A stretch of DNA of 64,000 nt from Epsilonproteobacteria bacterium tcs-49 (GTDB lineage: Bacteria > Campylobacterota > Campylobacteria > Campylobacterales > Sulfurovaceae). The notes under the pieces were generated by a model. That model had not been told where the DNA came from. It did no database searches and saw only the letters and a program-made list of their open reading frames with translations. Positions 15,431 to 23,691 of this stretch are shown here, one piece after another; position 1 is the first letter of the stretch, and every line of letters begins with the position of its first letter. Where the stretch lies: positions 350,674 through 414,673 of the forward strand of contig LLYS01000001.1 of assembly GCA_002049495.1 (NCBI GenBank), read 5' to 3'. The translations under genes were made by a program, and so were the position numbers.

Positions 15431-17700
15431 CTTCGCTTCCTCCGTACCTGCTGTGTCGCTTTGACCATATTTTCCAGGCTCGGTATCACCTCCTCCCACT
15501 TTCTGGTTTTCAAGCCGCAGTCGGGATTGATCCACAGCTGCTCCTTTGGCAGCACCTCCAGCAGCTTTTCGATCTGATCGGCCATCTCATCAACGGAGGG
15601 GATGCGCGGCGAGTGGATATCATACACCCCCGGACCGATCTCCTGTTTATATCCCGTCTGCGCAAAGATATGCAGCAGTTTGTTGCCGCTTCGCGCCGTT
15701 TCTATGGAGATCACATCCGCATCCATCGCTTCGATAGTATGGATGATATCGTTAAAGTTGCTGTAGCACATATGCGTATGGATCTGCGTTTCTTCCCGGG
15801 CGCTGCTGACGCTGAGTCTGAAGCTTTCCACCGCCCAGCGCTCATACCCCTTTCTGTCTTTGCTGCGCAGGGGGTACCCCTCTTTAAACGCCGCTTCATC
15901 CACCTGCACGATACCGATGCCGCCATCTTGCAGATCGTTCACCTCATCGCTGATGCAAAGTGCTATCTGTTTGGAAACCTCGCTCGGGGGCAGATCGTTT
16001 CGTACAAAAGACCAATTCAGGATCGTTACCGGACCGGTGAGCATCCCCTTGACCCATCTGTCGGTTAAACTTTGCGCGTACGTAATCCACTCTACGGTCA
16101 TGGGACGTTTTCTGCTGACATCCCCGTAGATTACCGGCGGTTTGACGCAGCGGCTGCCGTAGCTTTGCACCCAGCCGTTTTGACTAAAGGCAAACCCTTC
16201 AAGCATTTCGCCGAAATACTCCACCATGTCGTTTCGCTCCGGTTCGCCGTGGACGAGTATATCCAGTCCCGCTTCTTCCTGTACTTCTATCGCTTTTTTG
16301 ATATAGCGTTTCATCGCCGCTTCATACTCGGCTTTAGCGATCGCACCTTTTTTGTATTCGCGCCGTACCTTTCTGATATCGGGAGTCTGGGGAAAGGAGC
16401 CGATGGTCGTGGTGGCGAGTTCAGGGTAGTTCAGGCGCTGCTTTTGCCGCACGATCCTTTGGGCAAACTTTCCCGCTCTTTGGCTTTTGTCCCGTTCTCG
16501 CATACGTTTTTGCACGTTCGCGTCGTGAATCTTTTCGCATCTTTTCATCTGCGCAAACAGGGCACTGTTGTTTTCCAGCGCCTGCAGATCGTCCTGTGCC
16601 GGAGATTCATGGAAAAACAGTCTTTTCAGCAGCGATACCTCCTGTAGCTTCTCTTTGGCGTAACTCATCCATGAACGTATCTCGGGATCAAGCTTTGTCT
16701 CATACTCCAACGTATAGGGAACATGGAGCAAAGAACAAGAGGTCGAGACCGAAAGCTTCCGTTTGGGCACCTCTTTAGCGATACTTTCCAAAAGCTCCAG
16801 ACTCCCTTGCAGCTCGTTTTTCCAAATATTTCTGCCATCTACCACCCCGGCGATCAGATGTTTCCCGCTTTGTGCGATAGCGGGCAGCGCTTTAAAATTC
16901 TCTTTGCCGTAGATAAAATCCAGGGCAAAAGCGTGCACCGGTGTTTCGACCAACTCTTTAACCGCTTCGACGGAGTGTTCAAAGTAGGTCGCCACCGCGA
17001 TTTTGCACGGAGCGGCGGCGCGGCACAGTCTCTCATAAGCCGGTTTGACCAGATGCAGCAACTCTGCAACCCTGTCGGTGGCAAGGATCGGTTCCTCAAT
17101 CTGCAGCAGCGGCTGTTTTTCCAGCGTACTCAAGCGCGCCAAAAGCTGCTCATACGCCTCTTCGATCCGGCCTAACAGCTCCATTGCATCCCCGCCGTCA
17201 CTTCGTTTGGCAAGGGCGGTAAAGGTGATGGGACCGATGAGATTGATCTTGGTCTCAACCCCCTCTTGAAGTGCTTGTTCATACTCATCTAAAACCTTTT
17301 GCGCATCGATTTCGTAGCGATCGTCCAAACTGAGCTCGGGTACGAGGTAGTGGTAATTGGTATTAAACCATTTTGTCATCTCCATGGCAACCGCTTCTTT
17401 ACTGCCCCTGGCCATGGCAAAGTAGCGCTTTTTTTCATCCTTTATATGCGCAAAACGCCGTGGGATAGCTCCCAGCATCTGCGCGGTATCAAGCATCGCG
17501 TCGTAGTAGCTGAAATCATTGCTGCTGATACAATCGATCCCCGCATCTTTTTGATAGTGCCAGTGGCGGCTTTTGAGCATATCCGCCGTGCTTTGCAGCT
17601 GCTCCATACTGCATTGTCCGCTCCAGTAGCTTTCAAGCGCTTTTTTCAACTCCCGCTGCTCCCCGATCCTGGGAAATCCGATAATATAACTTTTTTGCAT
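15427..17700 (-). CDS. metE: Cobalamin-independent methionine synthase
   Basis: 757 residues, the normal length for MetE. N-terminal half (GFPRIGEQRELKKALESYW) and C-terminal catalytic barrel (TTIGSFPQTPDIRKVR, residues about 430-750). The zinc ligands appear as THMCYSNF (His and Cys), IETARSG (Glu) and NPDCGLKTR (Cys). It transfers a methyl group from 5-methyltetrahydropteroyl-glutamate to homocysteine. AAGGA precedes the ATG. It fits with metX and metY at 54-57 kb, which make homocysteine. Convergent with the LysR gene by a 4-base overlap. Confidence 0.97.
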   Translation of the reverse strand: MQKSYIIGFPRIGEQRELKKALESYWSGQCSMEQLQSTADMLKSRHWHYQKDAGIDCISSNDFSYYDAMLDTAQMLGAIPRRFAHIKDEKKRYFAMARGSKEAVAMEMTKWFNTNYHYLVPELSLDDRYEIDAQKVLDEYEQALQEGVETKINLIGPITFTALAKRSDGGDAMELLGRIEEAYEQLLARLSTLEKQPLLQIEEPILATDRVAELLHLVKPAYERLCRAAAPCKIAVATYFEHSVEAVKELVETPVHAFALDFIYGKENFKALPAIAQSGKHLIAGVVDGRNIWKNELQGSLELLESIAKEVPKRKLSVSTSCSLLHVPYTLEYETKLDPEIRSWMSYAKEKLQEVSLLKRLFFHESPAQDDLQALENNSALFAQMKRCEKIHDANVQKRMRERDKSQRAGKFAQRIVRQKQRLNYPELATTTIGSFPQTPDIRKVRREYKKGAIAKAEYEAAMKRYIKKAIEVQEEAGLDILVHGEPERNDMVEYFGEMLEGFAFSQNGWVQSYGSRCVKPPVIYGDVSRKRPMTVEWITYAQSLTDRWVKGMLTGPVTILNWSFVRNDLPPSEVSKQIALCISDEVNDLQDGGIGIVQVDEAAFKEGYPLRSKDRKGYERWAVESFRLSVSSAREETQIHTHMCYSNFNDIIHTIEAMDADVISIETARSGNKLLHIFAQTGYKQEIGPGVYDIHSPRIPSVDEMADQIEKLLEVLPKEQLWINPDCGLKTRKWEEVIPSLENMVKATQQVRRKRS

Positions 17701-17759
17701 AATAATCTTCCTTTGCTTTTTCTATGTCTATGGTTGTGATTTTCATATTGTCAGTAGTA

Positions 17760-18101
17760 TTATGCAAAAGCGGGAGGATGGACGCCCGTACGCCGAAAGG
17801 CGAAATAGGTGCAGTAGTAAGGGCACCTGGGAATAAAGAGGTAGATACCGTACGCCAGTTTGGCGCGGCGCTTAAAGATACAGTCGCAATGGCAGGGTTT
17901 TGTCTGTTCAAGACAGGGCAGCTCGGCCCCGGGGCAGAGTTCGTCGGGAGGAGGGTCCTCCTCACTCTCTTTGGGGGCGGGTTTTAGCATACGGCGAGAT
18001 TCATAAACCACTTCCCGATCACGCAGCTTTTTTGCGGTAGAGTACGCGGTAATCGCCGAAAGGGTAAAGTAGTTTTTACCAAAGCCGCGCAGATTTTTCA
18101 T
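17760..18101 (-). CDS. Hypothetical Cys-rich small protein (113 aa)
   Basis: 113 codons with GGAG 8 bases before the ATG. The first 45 residues are basic and helical. The second half has a Cys cluster (LCPGAELPCLEQ, KPCHCDC, later RCPYYCTY) that could bind a metal or form disulfides. The C-terminal part looks less protein-like than the N-terminal part, so a frameshifted tail cannot be excluded. It lies 26 bp after the small thioredoxin gene. No family recognised. Confidence 0.5.
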   Translation of the reverse strand: MKNLRGFGKNYFTLSAITAYSTAKKLRDREVVYESRRMLKPAPKESEEDPPPDELCPGAELPCLEQTKPCHCDCIFKRRAKLAYGIYLFIPRCPYYCTYFAFRRTGVHPPAFA

Positions 18102-18127
18102 CCGTACTCTCCTCTTTTTTTACGCCA

Positions 18128-18358
18128 TTATACCAAAAACTCCGCTATCTGTTCGGGGCTGAGCAGCTTCCCCGTGGATTTTACCTCCCCGTCGATAACA
18201 AGTCCGGGGGTATTCATCACCCCGTATTCCATGATCTTTTGGATATCTTCCACCTTTTCGATCTGGGCGAATTTGCCGCTGTCTGCCACCGCTTTTTGGG
18301 CGTTGGCTTCCAACTCTTTGCACTTTTTGCAACCCGTTCCCAAAATTTCGATTTTCAT
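18128..18358 (-). CDS. Small thioredoxin-fold redox-active disulfide protein
   Basis: 76 residues with the active site GTGCKKCKELE (CxxC at residues 10-13) and the cis-Pro motif NTPGLVIDGEV. This is the short archaeal/bacterial redox-active disulfide family (TM0996/MTH895 type). Such genes are regularly found beside ArsP/DUF318 permeases, as here, and probably supply electrons or handle arsenic/thiol chemistry. AGGAG lies 6 bases before the ATG. Confidence 0.9.
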   Translation of the reverse strand: MKIEILGTGCKKCKELEANAQKAVADSGKFAQIEKVEDIQKIMEYGVMNTPGLVIDGEVKSTGKLLSPEQIAEFLV

Positions 18359-18510
18359 TTTACACTCCTATTATATTTTTTCTTTTGAAGAAGCTAAGCT
18401 CCTTCAAAACTCTTTGCACTAAAGCTTCGGCCTTGCCTCAGCTCCGCTGCGAGTAAGCAAAGCTCACTCTCCGCTTCGAGAAACCTAAAAACATGAGAAT
18501 TTGTCCTATG

Positions 18511-19453
18511 TTACAAAATAAAATTAAACATATACCCCACCAGCAAAATTCCCGCTCCGACGATCCCGAAAAACAGCGCTATGAGCTTCACATCCAAAAT
18601 GCGCTTAAGAATCATCGCCTCAGGCAGGCTTAGTGCCGTCACCGCCATCATAAACGCCAGGGCCGAGCCAAGCAGCATCCCCTTATCGGTCAACACCTCC
18701 ACCAAAGGCATCACCCCCGCGGCGTTGGAGTACATGGGTATCCCCAGCGCCACGGCGGCGGGTACGGCGTACCAGGCGTCGCCTCCGGCGTAGCGGGCGA
18801 TAAACTCGGCGGGGATATAGCCGTGGATAAACGCGCCGATCCCCACGCCCACCATCACGTAGAGATAAATTTTACCGAAGATATCGCTCGTATACTCCCA
18901 CGCTTCCCGTACCCGCTCCTTGGGCGTCATGCGGATCTGCACCTGCTCAAGCTCCCCCTCCATGGGCGTTACGGGGATGAGCACATACTTCTCTATCCCC
19001 TTGATTCTGCCGATGAGATAGCCGCCGAAGATCGCTACGAGCAGCCCGAAGCCGATATAGATCGCCGTAATCTTCCAGCCAAAAAGGCTAAAAAGCATCG
19101 CGATGGCGATCTCGTTGTTTAAAGGCGCGGAGATAAGAGGGGATGCGCGCTTGCATAAACCCCAGAAAAAGCGGGATCGCCGAGCAGCTGCAAAAGGGGG
19201 TGATGATACCAAAGAGCGCGGCTAAGACGTTGCCGCTGAATTCACTGCGCTTTTGCAGATAAACCCGCACCTTTTCGGTGTTGAAAAAGGTGCGCAAAAA
19301 ACTGATGGCAAAGATGATACCAAGCAGCAGGATAAAGATTTTGATCGTATCGTAGATAAAAAAGTGCGCCGCACTGCCCAGGCGTGTCGCCGCATCCAGG
19401 CCGCCCAGGTCATAGACCAGCCAGTCGGTGATCCGCTCCCACCAGTTAAACAC
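18511..19453 (-). pseudogene. ArsP/DUF318-family permease broken by an internal deletion
   Basis: Two overlapping frames make one permease. The first starts at a GTG (19453), overlapping the arsC stop, and reads through FCSCSAIPLFLGFMQARIP. The second carries LISAPLNNEIAIAMLF and the remaining membrane segments to 18511. Between them, at 19138, the family sequence expects about seven residues (LGVTFSF) but only one base is present. That implies a 20-base deletion and a frameshift. Intact homologues export organoarsenicals or act as uncharacterised permeases. If the deletion is real, only a truncated 121-residue product would be made. An assembly error would look the same. Confidence 0.85.
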
Positions 19454-19853
19454 GGCACAACCTCTTCTCTACCTCGGGCAGCAGTTTCTCTTTGATCTGC
19501 GCGTAGGTTTTCTCAAAGGCTTCAAAACTCTGTCCGTCGGGGTCTTCAAAGCCCATGTGCAGCTTCTCTACGGGCTTTGGAAACATGGGGCAGCTTTCCT
19601 TGGCGTGATCGCACACCGTCACCACCAGATCAAACTCCTCATCTATCACCTCCTCCAGCACTTTGGAGCGGTACTCATCCCGCCAGATCTCTTTTTGTTC
19701 CAGCAGCTTTTTGGCGTTGGGGTTGACTTTGCCGCTGGCTTTGACCCCGCTGCTTTTTGCCTCTACGCATCCGCCCAATTCGGCGTTTATGAGCGCTTCG
19801 GCGATGATGCTGCGGCAACTGTTGCCCGTACACAATATAAGTACTTTTTTCAT
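19446..19853 (-). CDS. arsC: Arsenate reductase, thioredoxin-coupled (low-molecular-weight phosphatase fold)
   Basis: 135 residues. P-loop LCTGNSCRS at residues 7-15 supplies the first catalytic Cys. VVTVCDHAKESCPMFP gives the second and third Cys of the arsenate-reductase redox relay. It reduces arsenate to arsenite with thioredoxin. It lies 10 bp after arsB, with GGAG before its ATG, and overlaps the start of the broken permease by 8 bases. Confidence 0.93.
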   Translation of the reverse strand: MKKVLILCTGNSCRSIIAEALINAELGGCVEAKSSGVKASGKVNPNAKKLLEQKEIWRDEYRSKVLEEVIDEEFDLVVTVCDHAKESCPMFPKPVEKLHMGFEDPDGQSFEAFEKTYAQIKEKLLPEVEKRLCRV

Positions 19854-19863
19854 TTTTTCTCCT

Positions 19864-21114
19864 TTAAAGTGCCAGCAGTACTATTAACAGTACCGGCGGG
19901 GTGACCAAAAGGCCGAACTTACTGTATTGCCAAAAACCGATCTTGACCCCCTTTTGCGCAAGCACGTGCAGCCACAAAAGCGTGGCTAGGGAGCCAAAGG
20001 GCGTCATCTTGGGTCCTAGGTTACACCCGATGATATTGGCATAGATCATCGCTTCGCTGCCGATATTTTCTAAAGCGATATCCATCACCATCACCGTGGG
20101 CATATTGTTCATCACCGCGCTCAGTCCCGCGGCGATAAAGCCCGTAGCCACCACCGCTACCGTTTCCCCCTGCGTACTCACCGTTTGCAGCAGCTGCGCC
20201 AGATGCTCGGTCAGCCCCGCGTTTTTCAAACCATACACCACGATATACAGCCCGATGGAAAACCATACGATTTGCCAGGGGGCGCGGCGCAGGGTCATCC
20301 AGGGTTTGGCACTGCCCGCAGCGCCGGCGATAATCAAAAAAAGCAGCCCTCCTCCCAGGGCAAAAACCGATACGGGCAAGCCGTAAAGATCGCCAATAAA
20401 ATAACCAACCAGCAACAGCACGAGGAAAAGCCACGCGAAACGGAACAGCTTCTCATCCTTGAGCACGCTTTTGGGATCTTTGAGCAAAGTTGTATCGACT
20501 CTTTCGGGGATATCTTTGCGCAGAAACAGCCACAAAACGGCGATGGAAACGGCAACGCTTACCAGATAGGGGATGATCATATTAAGCGTGTATTCCAAAA
20601 ACCCGATCCCGAAGTAGTTGACCGTAACGATGTTGGTGAGGTTGGAAAACACCAGCGGCAGGGAAGCGCTGTCGCTGATAAAGCCGCCCGCGAGCAAAAA
20701 AGCGACGATTGTTTTGAGATTGAGTTGTAAAATACGCATCTTCGCCAGCAAGATGGGAGTAAGGATCAACGCCGCCCCGTCGTTGGCAAACAGCGCGGAG
20801 ACGAAACTCCCCAAAAGCAGCGCGTAGACAAACATCTTGTGTCCGCTGCCTTTGGAGAGTTTGGCCATCTTGATAGCACACCACTCGAAAAACCCGATCT
20901 CATCAAGTACCATGGAGAGGATAATGATCCCGATAAACGACAGCGTCGCATCCCAGACGATGGAGGTCACCTCCCCCACATCACCCATATCCACGATGCC
21001 CAGCAACAGTGCGGCGACGGCGCCGATCATCGCCGTAGTCCCAATCTGCAAGCCCTTTGGCTGCCAAATGATAAACAGTAGCGTTACAAGAAACAACCCC
21101 AGTGCCGCCGTCAT
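19864..21114 (-). CDS. arsB: Arsenite efflux permease
   Basis: 416 residues with about 11-12 membrane helices, the size of ArsB. Motifs include SFIGIIILSMVLDEIGFFEWCA, FANDGAALILTPILL and GCNLGPKMTPFGSLATLLW, all conserved in ArsB/ion-transporter members. It pumps arsenite out, alone or with ArsA; no arsA is in the window. First gene of the ars run, with a palindrome about 50 bp upstream. No ArsR gene is visible nearby. Confidence 0.93.
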   Translation of the reverse strand: MTAALGLFLVTLLFIIWQPKGLQIGTTAMIGAVAALLLGIVDMGDVGEVTSIVWDATLSFIGIIILSMVLDEIGFFEWCAIKMAKLSKGSGHKMFVYALLLGSFVSALFANDGAALILTPILLAKMRILQLNLKTIVAFLLAGGFISDSASLPLVFSNLTNIVTVNYFGIGFLEYTLNMIIPYLVSVAVSIAVLWLFLRKDIPERVDTTLLKDPKSVLKDEKLFRFAWLFLVLLLVGYFIGDLYGLPVSVFALGGGLLFLIIAGAAGSAKPWMTLRRAPWQIVWFSIGLYIVVYGLKNAGLTEHLAQLLQTVSTQGETVAVVATGFIAAGLSAVMNNMPTVMVMDIALENIGSEAMIYANIIGCNLGPKMTPFGSLATLLWLHVLAQKGVKIGFWQYSKFGLLVTPPVLLIVLLAL

Positions 21115-21164
21115 CGTTACCCCTTTTTTATGAAAGTGTAGCAGATTTCTTTTAATATATCAAT

Positions 21165-21176
21165 ATATCATGATAT
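21165..21176. promoter_or_regulatory. Palindrome upstream of arsB
   Basis: ATATCATGATAT is a perfect 12-bp palindrome inside the 63-bp gap between arsB and the DedA-like gene, in an AT-rich run that also repeats ATATATCA. It may be a repressor operator for arsB, but no ArsR gene is nearby to support this. Confidence 0.3.
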
Positions 21177-21177
21177 G

Positions 21178-21696
21178 TTATTTTGTAACTTTTCTTTTGC
21201 CTTTCATGCCAAACACCACCGCCCAGCCAAGCATCGCCGAGAGAAAAAGCAATCCGAAGATGACAAACAGCGTTTGCATATCGGTAATCATGGAGCCGAA
21301 ATACGCCAGCAAAAAGCATCGTACGAAAGAAACGGCAAAGGTGATGAGCAGGTATTTGCGCAGCTTGACTTTGATGATTCCCGCGGCGTAGGAGATGATA
21401 TCGGAGGGGTTATAGGGCAGTACACGTACCAAAAGCAGCAACGTCTCCACCTCATGCAATCGGTCGATGACGCGCGCGACCTTTTGCCTGGCAAAGATGC
21501 CGTGAAAGCCCCGCTCGATAAAGCGCCCTAAAAAATACACCGCCACCCCGCCGGTAAACAGTCCGCTGCCCGCAACCAGCGTAGTGATCCCCACGCCGTG
21601 GATCTTACCTGCGGCCACGACGATCAGCTCGGCGGGAATCGGGGGCAAAATCACCTGCACGATCATGAGAAAATAAACGATAACCAACTCCAGCAC
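21178..21696 (-). CDS. DedA/VTT-domain membrane protein
   Basis: 172 residues with four to five membrane helices. GSGLFTGGVAVYFLGRFIERG and LLLLVRVLPYNPSDIISYAAGI match the VTT (SNARE-associated, DedA/TVP38) domain, including the conserved Pro and Asp-Ile-Ser segment. The start is a GTG with AAGGAG upstream. Family members act as lipid scramblases or flippases and affect membrane homeostasis. It lies on the same strand just before the ars genes; a functional link is not established. Confidence 0.8.
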   Translation of the reverse strand: MLELVIVYFLMIVQVILPPIPAELIVVAAGKIHGVGITTLVAGSGLFTGGVAVYFLGRFIERGFHGIFARQKVARVIDRLHEVETLLLLVRVLPYNPSDIISYAAGIIKVKLRKYLLITFAVSFVRCFLLAYFGSMITDMQTLFVIFGLLFLSAMLGWAVVFGMKGKRKVTK

Positions 21697-21833
21697 GATT
21701 CTCCTTTTTTCCCGCCATTATACACCATTTTGTCTTTTTTAAAAGGGGAAGTTACAGCAAGAAATTTATCTTGCTTTACACAAGCGGGTAAAAGATGCTA
21801 CCATTGACGGTAATTTCATATAAAGGATGGAAA

Positions 21834-22043
21834 ATGGTAGCAAAAAATATGGGTAAGATCGACAAAGTTTTACGTATCGTTATCGGCCTTGGGTTGCTGG
21901 CATTTGCGGTGACCACGGGAAACTGGATCGGATATATCGGGATCATCCCCATCGTCACGGCACTGATCGGATGGTGTCCGCTGTATTCCATTTTAAAAAT
22001 CGACACGGGATGCACCGAAAACTGTGAAAACCCCAAAAAGTAG
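21834..22043 (+). CDS. DUF2892 (YgaP-type) small membrane protein
   Basis: 69 residues from the ATG at 21834, which has AAAGG upstream; a longer frame from 21795 lacks a ribosome site. MGKIDKVLRIVIGLGLL, then GWCPLYSILKIDTGC is the DUF2892 signature with two membrane segments and a conserved Cys pair. Related domains occur fused to rhodanese in YgaP. The role is unknown, possibly sulfur or redox linked. It ends directly before the convergent AraC gene. Confidence 0.85.
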   Translation: MVAKNMGKIDKVLRIVIGLGLLAFAVTTGNWIGYIGIIPIVTALIGWCPLYSILKIDTGCTENCENPKK

Positions 22044-23072
22044 CTAACCCCCGTGCGGCGGTTTTGCCGCCGCAAAACGTCGGCGGCACTGCTTGGGCGT
22101 ATACCCGTGCCACTTTTTATAAGCGCGGTAAAAGGAGCTTACCTCCGAATACCCCAATAAAAAAGCGATGGTGGTATCATCCAGCCTCGTGTGCAAAATG
22201 TAGTGCTGGGCCAATCGCTTTCGCACGTTTTGCAACGCATGGCTGAAGCGCTTTCCCTCCGAAGCCAGGTGGTTTTGCAGCGTTCGCACGCTTACGTCCA
22301 GGGTTTGGGCGACAAAGGCGATCGAAATCTCCCTGTCACCTATATTTTTCAAAATCTCCCTTTCGACGTTACGGTACCACCCGATACCGTCAGATTCGTG
22401 AAGAACCTTTTGCGCCTGGGCTTCAAAGTAAGCCAGCATCGCCGGATCCGCACTCTCCACGGCGATATCCAACCCATCTTTTTTAAAAAAGACGGCGTTT
22501 ACCTCCCGGTTAAAAAAGATCGCCTCCCCAAACACTTCCCGGTACCGTTTCATAGCACCCACCTCATCTTGGCTAAAGTGGGTATAATCGGGAACGACAC
22601 GGCGCCCCAGCAGCTGCGAGAGGATATTTAAAATCGCGCTCAAATGCACCTCCGCGTGGAAGCTGGGGACGGGGATATAGGGATTTTCATTGATCAAGAT
22701 CGCGATTTTATAATAATCGCCCTCATCATAAAGGTTGAATTTCAAATGTGCACTGATCAACTTTTGGTAATGGTCGAATTTTTCGATCATCTGCTTGAGC
22801 GTCGTGGTATTAAGCAGCAAATACCCCAGAATACCCAGCGATTGGTAGGGGATGGAAGCTCCGATGTCCAGTGCCAGATGCGCATTGTCGGTTTGCTGCA
22901 TGCAGTAACGAAAGATCGTAGAGAGGTGTTCACTCTCGATCTTGCCCCCAGGTTGCGTCAAGCACACATCTGAAAGCCCCACATGCCCAAGCATCTCGTT
23001 TATGGGAATTTTGGTTTTCGCTTCCAGCGCTTTGAGTACGTAGTGAAAAGTGATATTGGAAACTTCGACCAT
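22044..23072 (-). CDS. AraC-family transcriptional regulator
   Basis: 342 residues from the ATG at 23072, chosen because GAGGGG lies 6 bases before it; an in-frame ATG at 23096 lacks one. The N-terminal part (about 15-200) looks like the arabinose-binding-like domain of the OruR/ToxR-type AraC group. The C-terminal double helix-turn-helix runs ISIAFVAQTLDVSVRTLQNHL and TIAFLLGYSEVSSFYRAYKKWHGYTPKQCRRR. It diverges from cowN across about 116 bp and may regulate it. Confidence 0.9.
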   Translation of the reverse strand: MVEVSNITFHYVLKALEAKTKIPINEMLGHVGLSDVCLTQPGGKIESEHLSTIFRYCMQQTDNAHLALDIGASIPYQSLGILGYLLLNTTTLKQMIEKFDHYQKLISAHLKFNLYDEGDYYKIAILINENPYIPVPSFHAEVHLSAILNILSQLLGRRVVPDYTHFSQDEVGAMKRYREVFGEAIFFNREVNAVFFKKDGLDIAVESADPAMLAYFEAQAQKVLHESDGIGWYRNVEREILKNIGDREISIAFVAQTLDVSVRTLQNHLASEGKRFSHALQNVRKRLAQHYILHTRLDDTTIAFLLGYSEVSSFYRAYKKWHGYTPKQCRRRFAAAKPPHGG

Positions 23073-23188
23073 AGTTTGCCCCTCAAGAAACGGCATTTTC
23101 GTAAAATGTCAGTAATTCTGCACATATTAGCATAAATATTTACAATAAAACCGGGTAAAATTGTATAAAAAATAATAATGGAAAAGTG

Positions 23189-23503
23189 ATGGCAACCCAA
23201 GAGATCCGTGTTGATGAGAGTTATACCAGCTTTAAAAATATCGACTGTTTTGAAAATGCCTGCTTAGTGATTGACCATATGCTCCGCGTTTTGAAAAACC
23301 CCGACAACAATAATGCGTTTTGGGAGCAGTTCGTCGCCAAAATCCCCGAAGCGTACCATACGAGAAACGCGAAAGACGACAGCAAAGAGGCTTTGCTCTA
23401 TCTGGTCTGTTCCAACAGCTTCTATATCAGCGAACTGTTTGAAAACGCCGATGACGATCTGGCTATGGACTTTTTAGACAAGTGTGAACAGGAGTGCTGT
23501 TAA
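23189..23503 (+). CDS. cowN: N2-fixation sustaining protein CowN
   Basis: 104 residues from the ATG at 23189 (a GTG precedes it in frame). Hallmarks are YTSFKNIDCFENA, then NNNAFWEQFVAKIPEAY, SNSFYISELFE and a C-terminal Cys-Cys after DFLDKCEQE. CowN protects nitrogenase-dependent growth against low carbon monoxide. No nif gene lies in the window, so the nitrogenase must be elsewhere if the organism fixes nitrogen. The AraC gene diverges upstream. Confidence 0.88.
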   Translation: MATQEIRVDESYTSFKNIDCFENACLVIDHMLRVLKNPDNNNAFWEQFVAKIPEAYHTRNAKDDSKEALLYLVCSNSFYISELFENADDDLAMDFLDKCEQECC

Positions 23504-23532
23504 ATTCAAATTTGAGATAACTCTTTTGAAGA

Positions 23533-23617
23533 TGGTGCGATCGGCGGGAGTTGAACCCGCACACCGTAAGGCACAGCGCCCTCAACACTGCGTGTCTACC
23601 AATTCCACCACGATCGC
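23533..23617 (-). tRNA. tRNA-Leu (anticodon GAG)
   Basis: 85 bases including an encoded CCA end. Acceptor GCGATCG pairs with CGATCGC, the D-arm is GTGGAATTGGTAGACAC, the anticodon loop TTGAGGG reads GAG, a long variable arm (class II) is present, and the T-loop is GGTTCAACTCC. Confidence 0.96.
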
Positions 23618-23691
23618 ACATGAGGTGTATTTCTTTGTAGTGGCGAAATTATAGCAAACGAAGCTTAATTTTCAGTAAAACCACCCCTGTA

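Noticed and set aside
17633..17745. Possible leader peptide overlapping the metE start
   Set aside because: An ATG at 17745 opens a frame into metE, but there is no ribosome site and the later residues are plain out-of-frame metE.
21115..21177. Definite ArsR operator
   Set aside because: The palindrome is real, but no arsR gene is in the window and AT-rich palindromes are common, so it is kept only as a low-confidence site.
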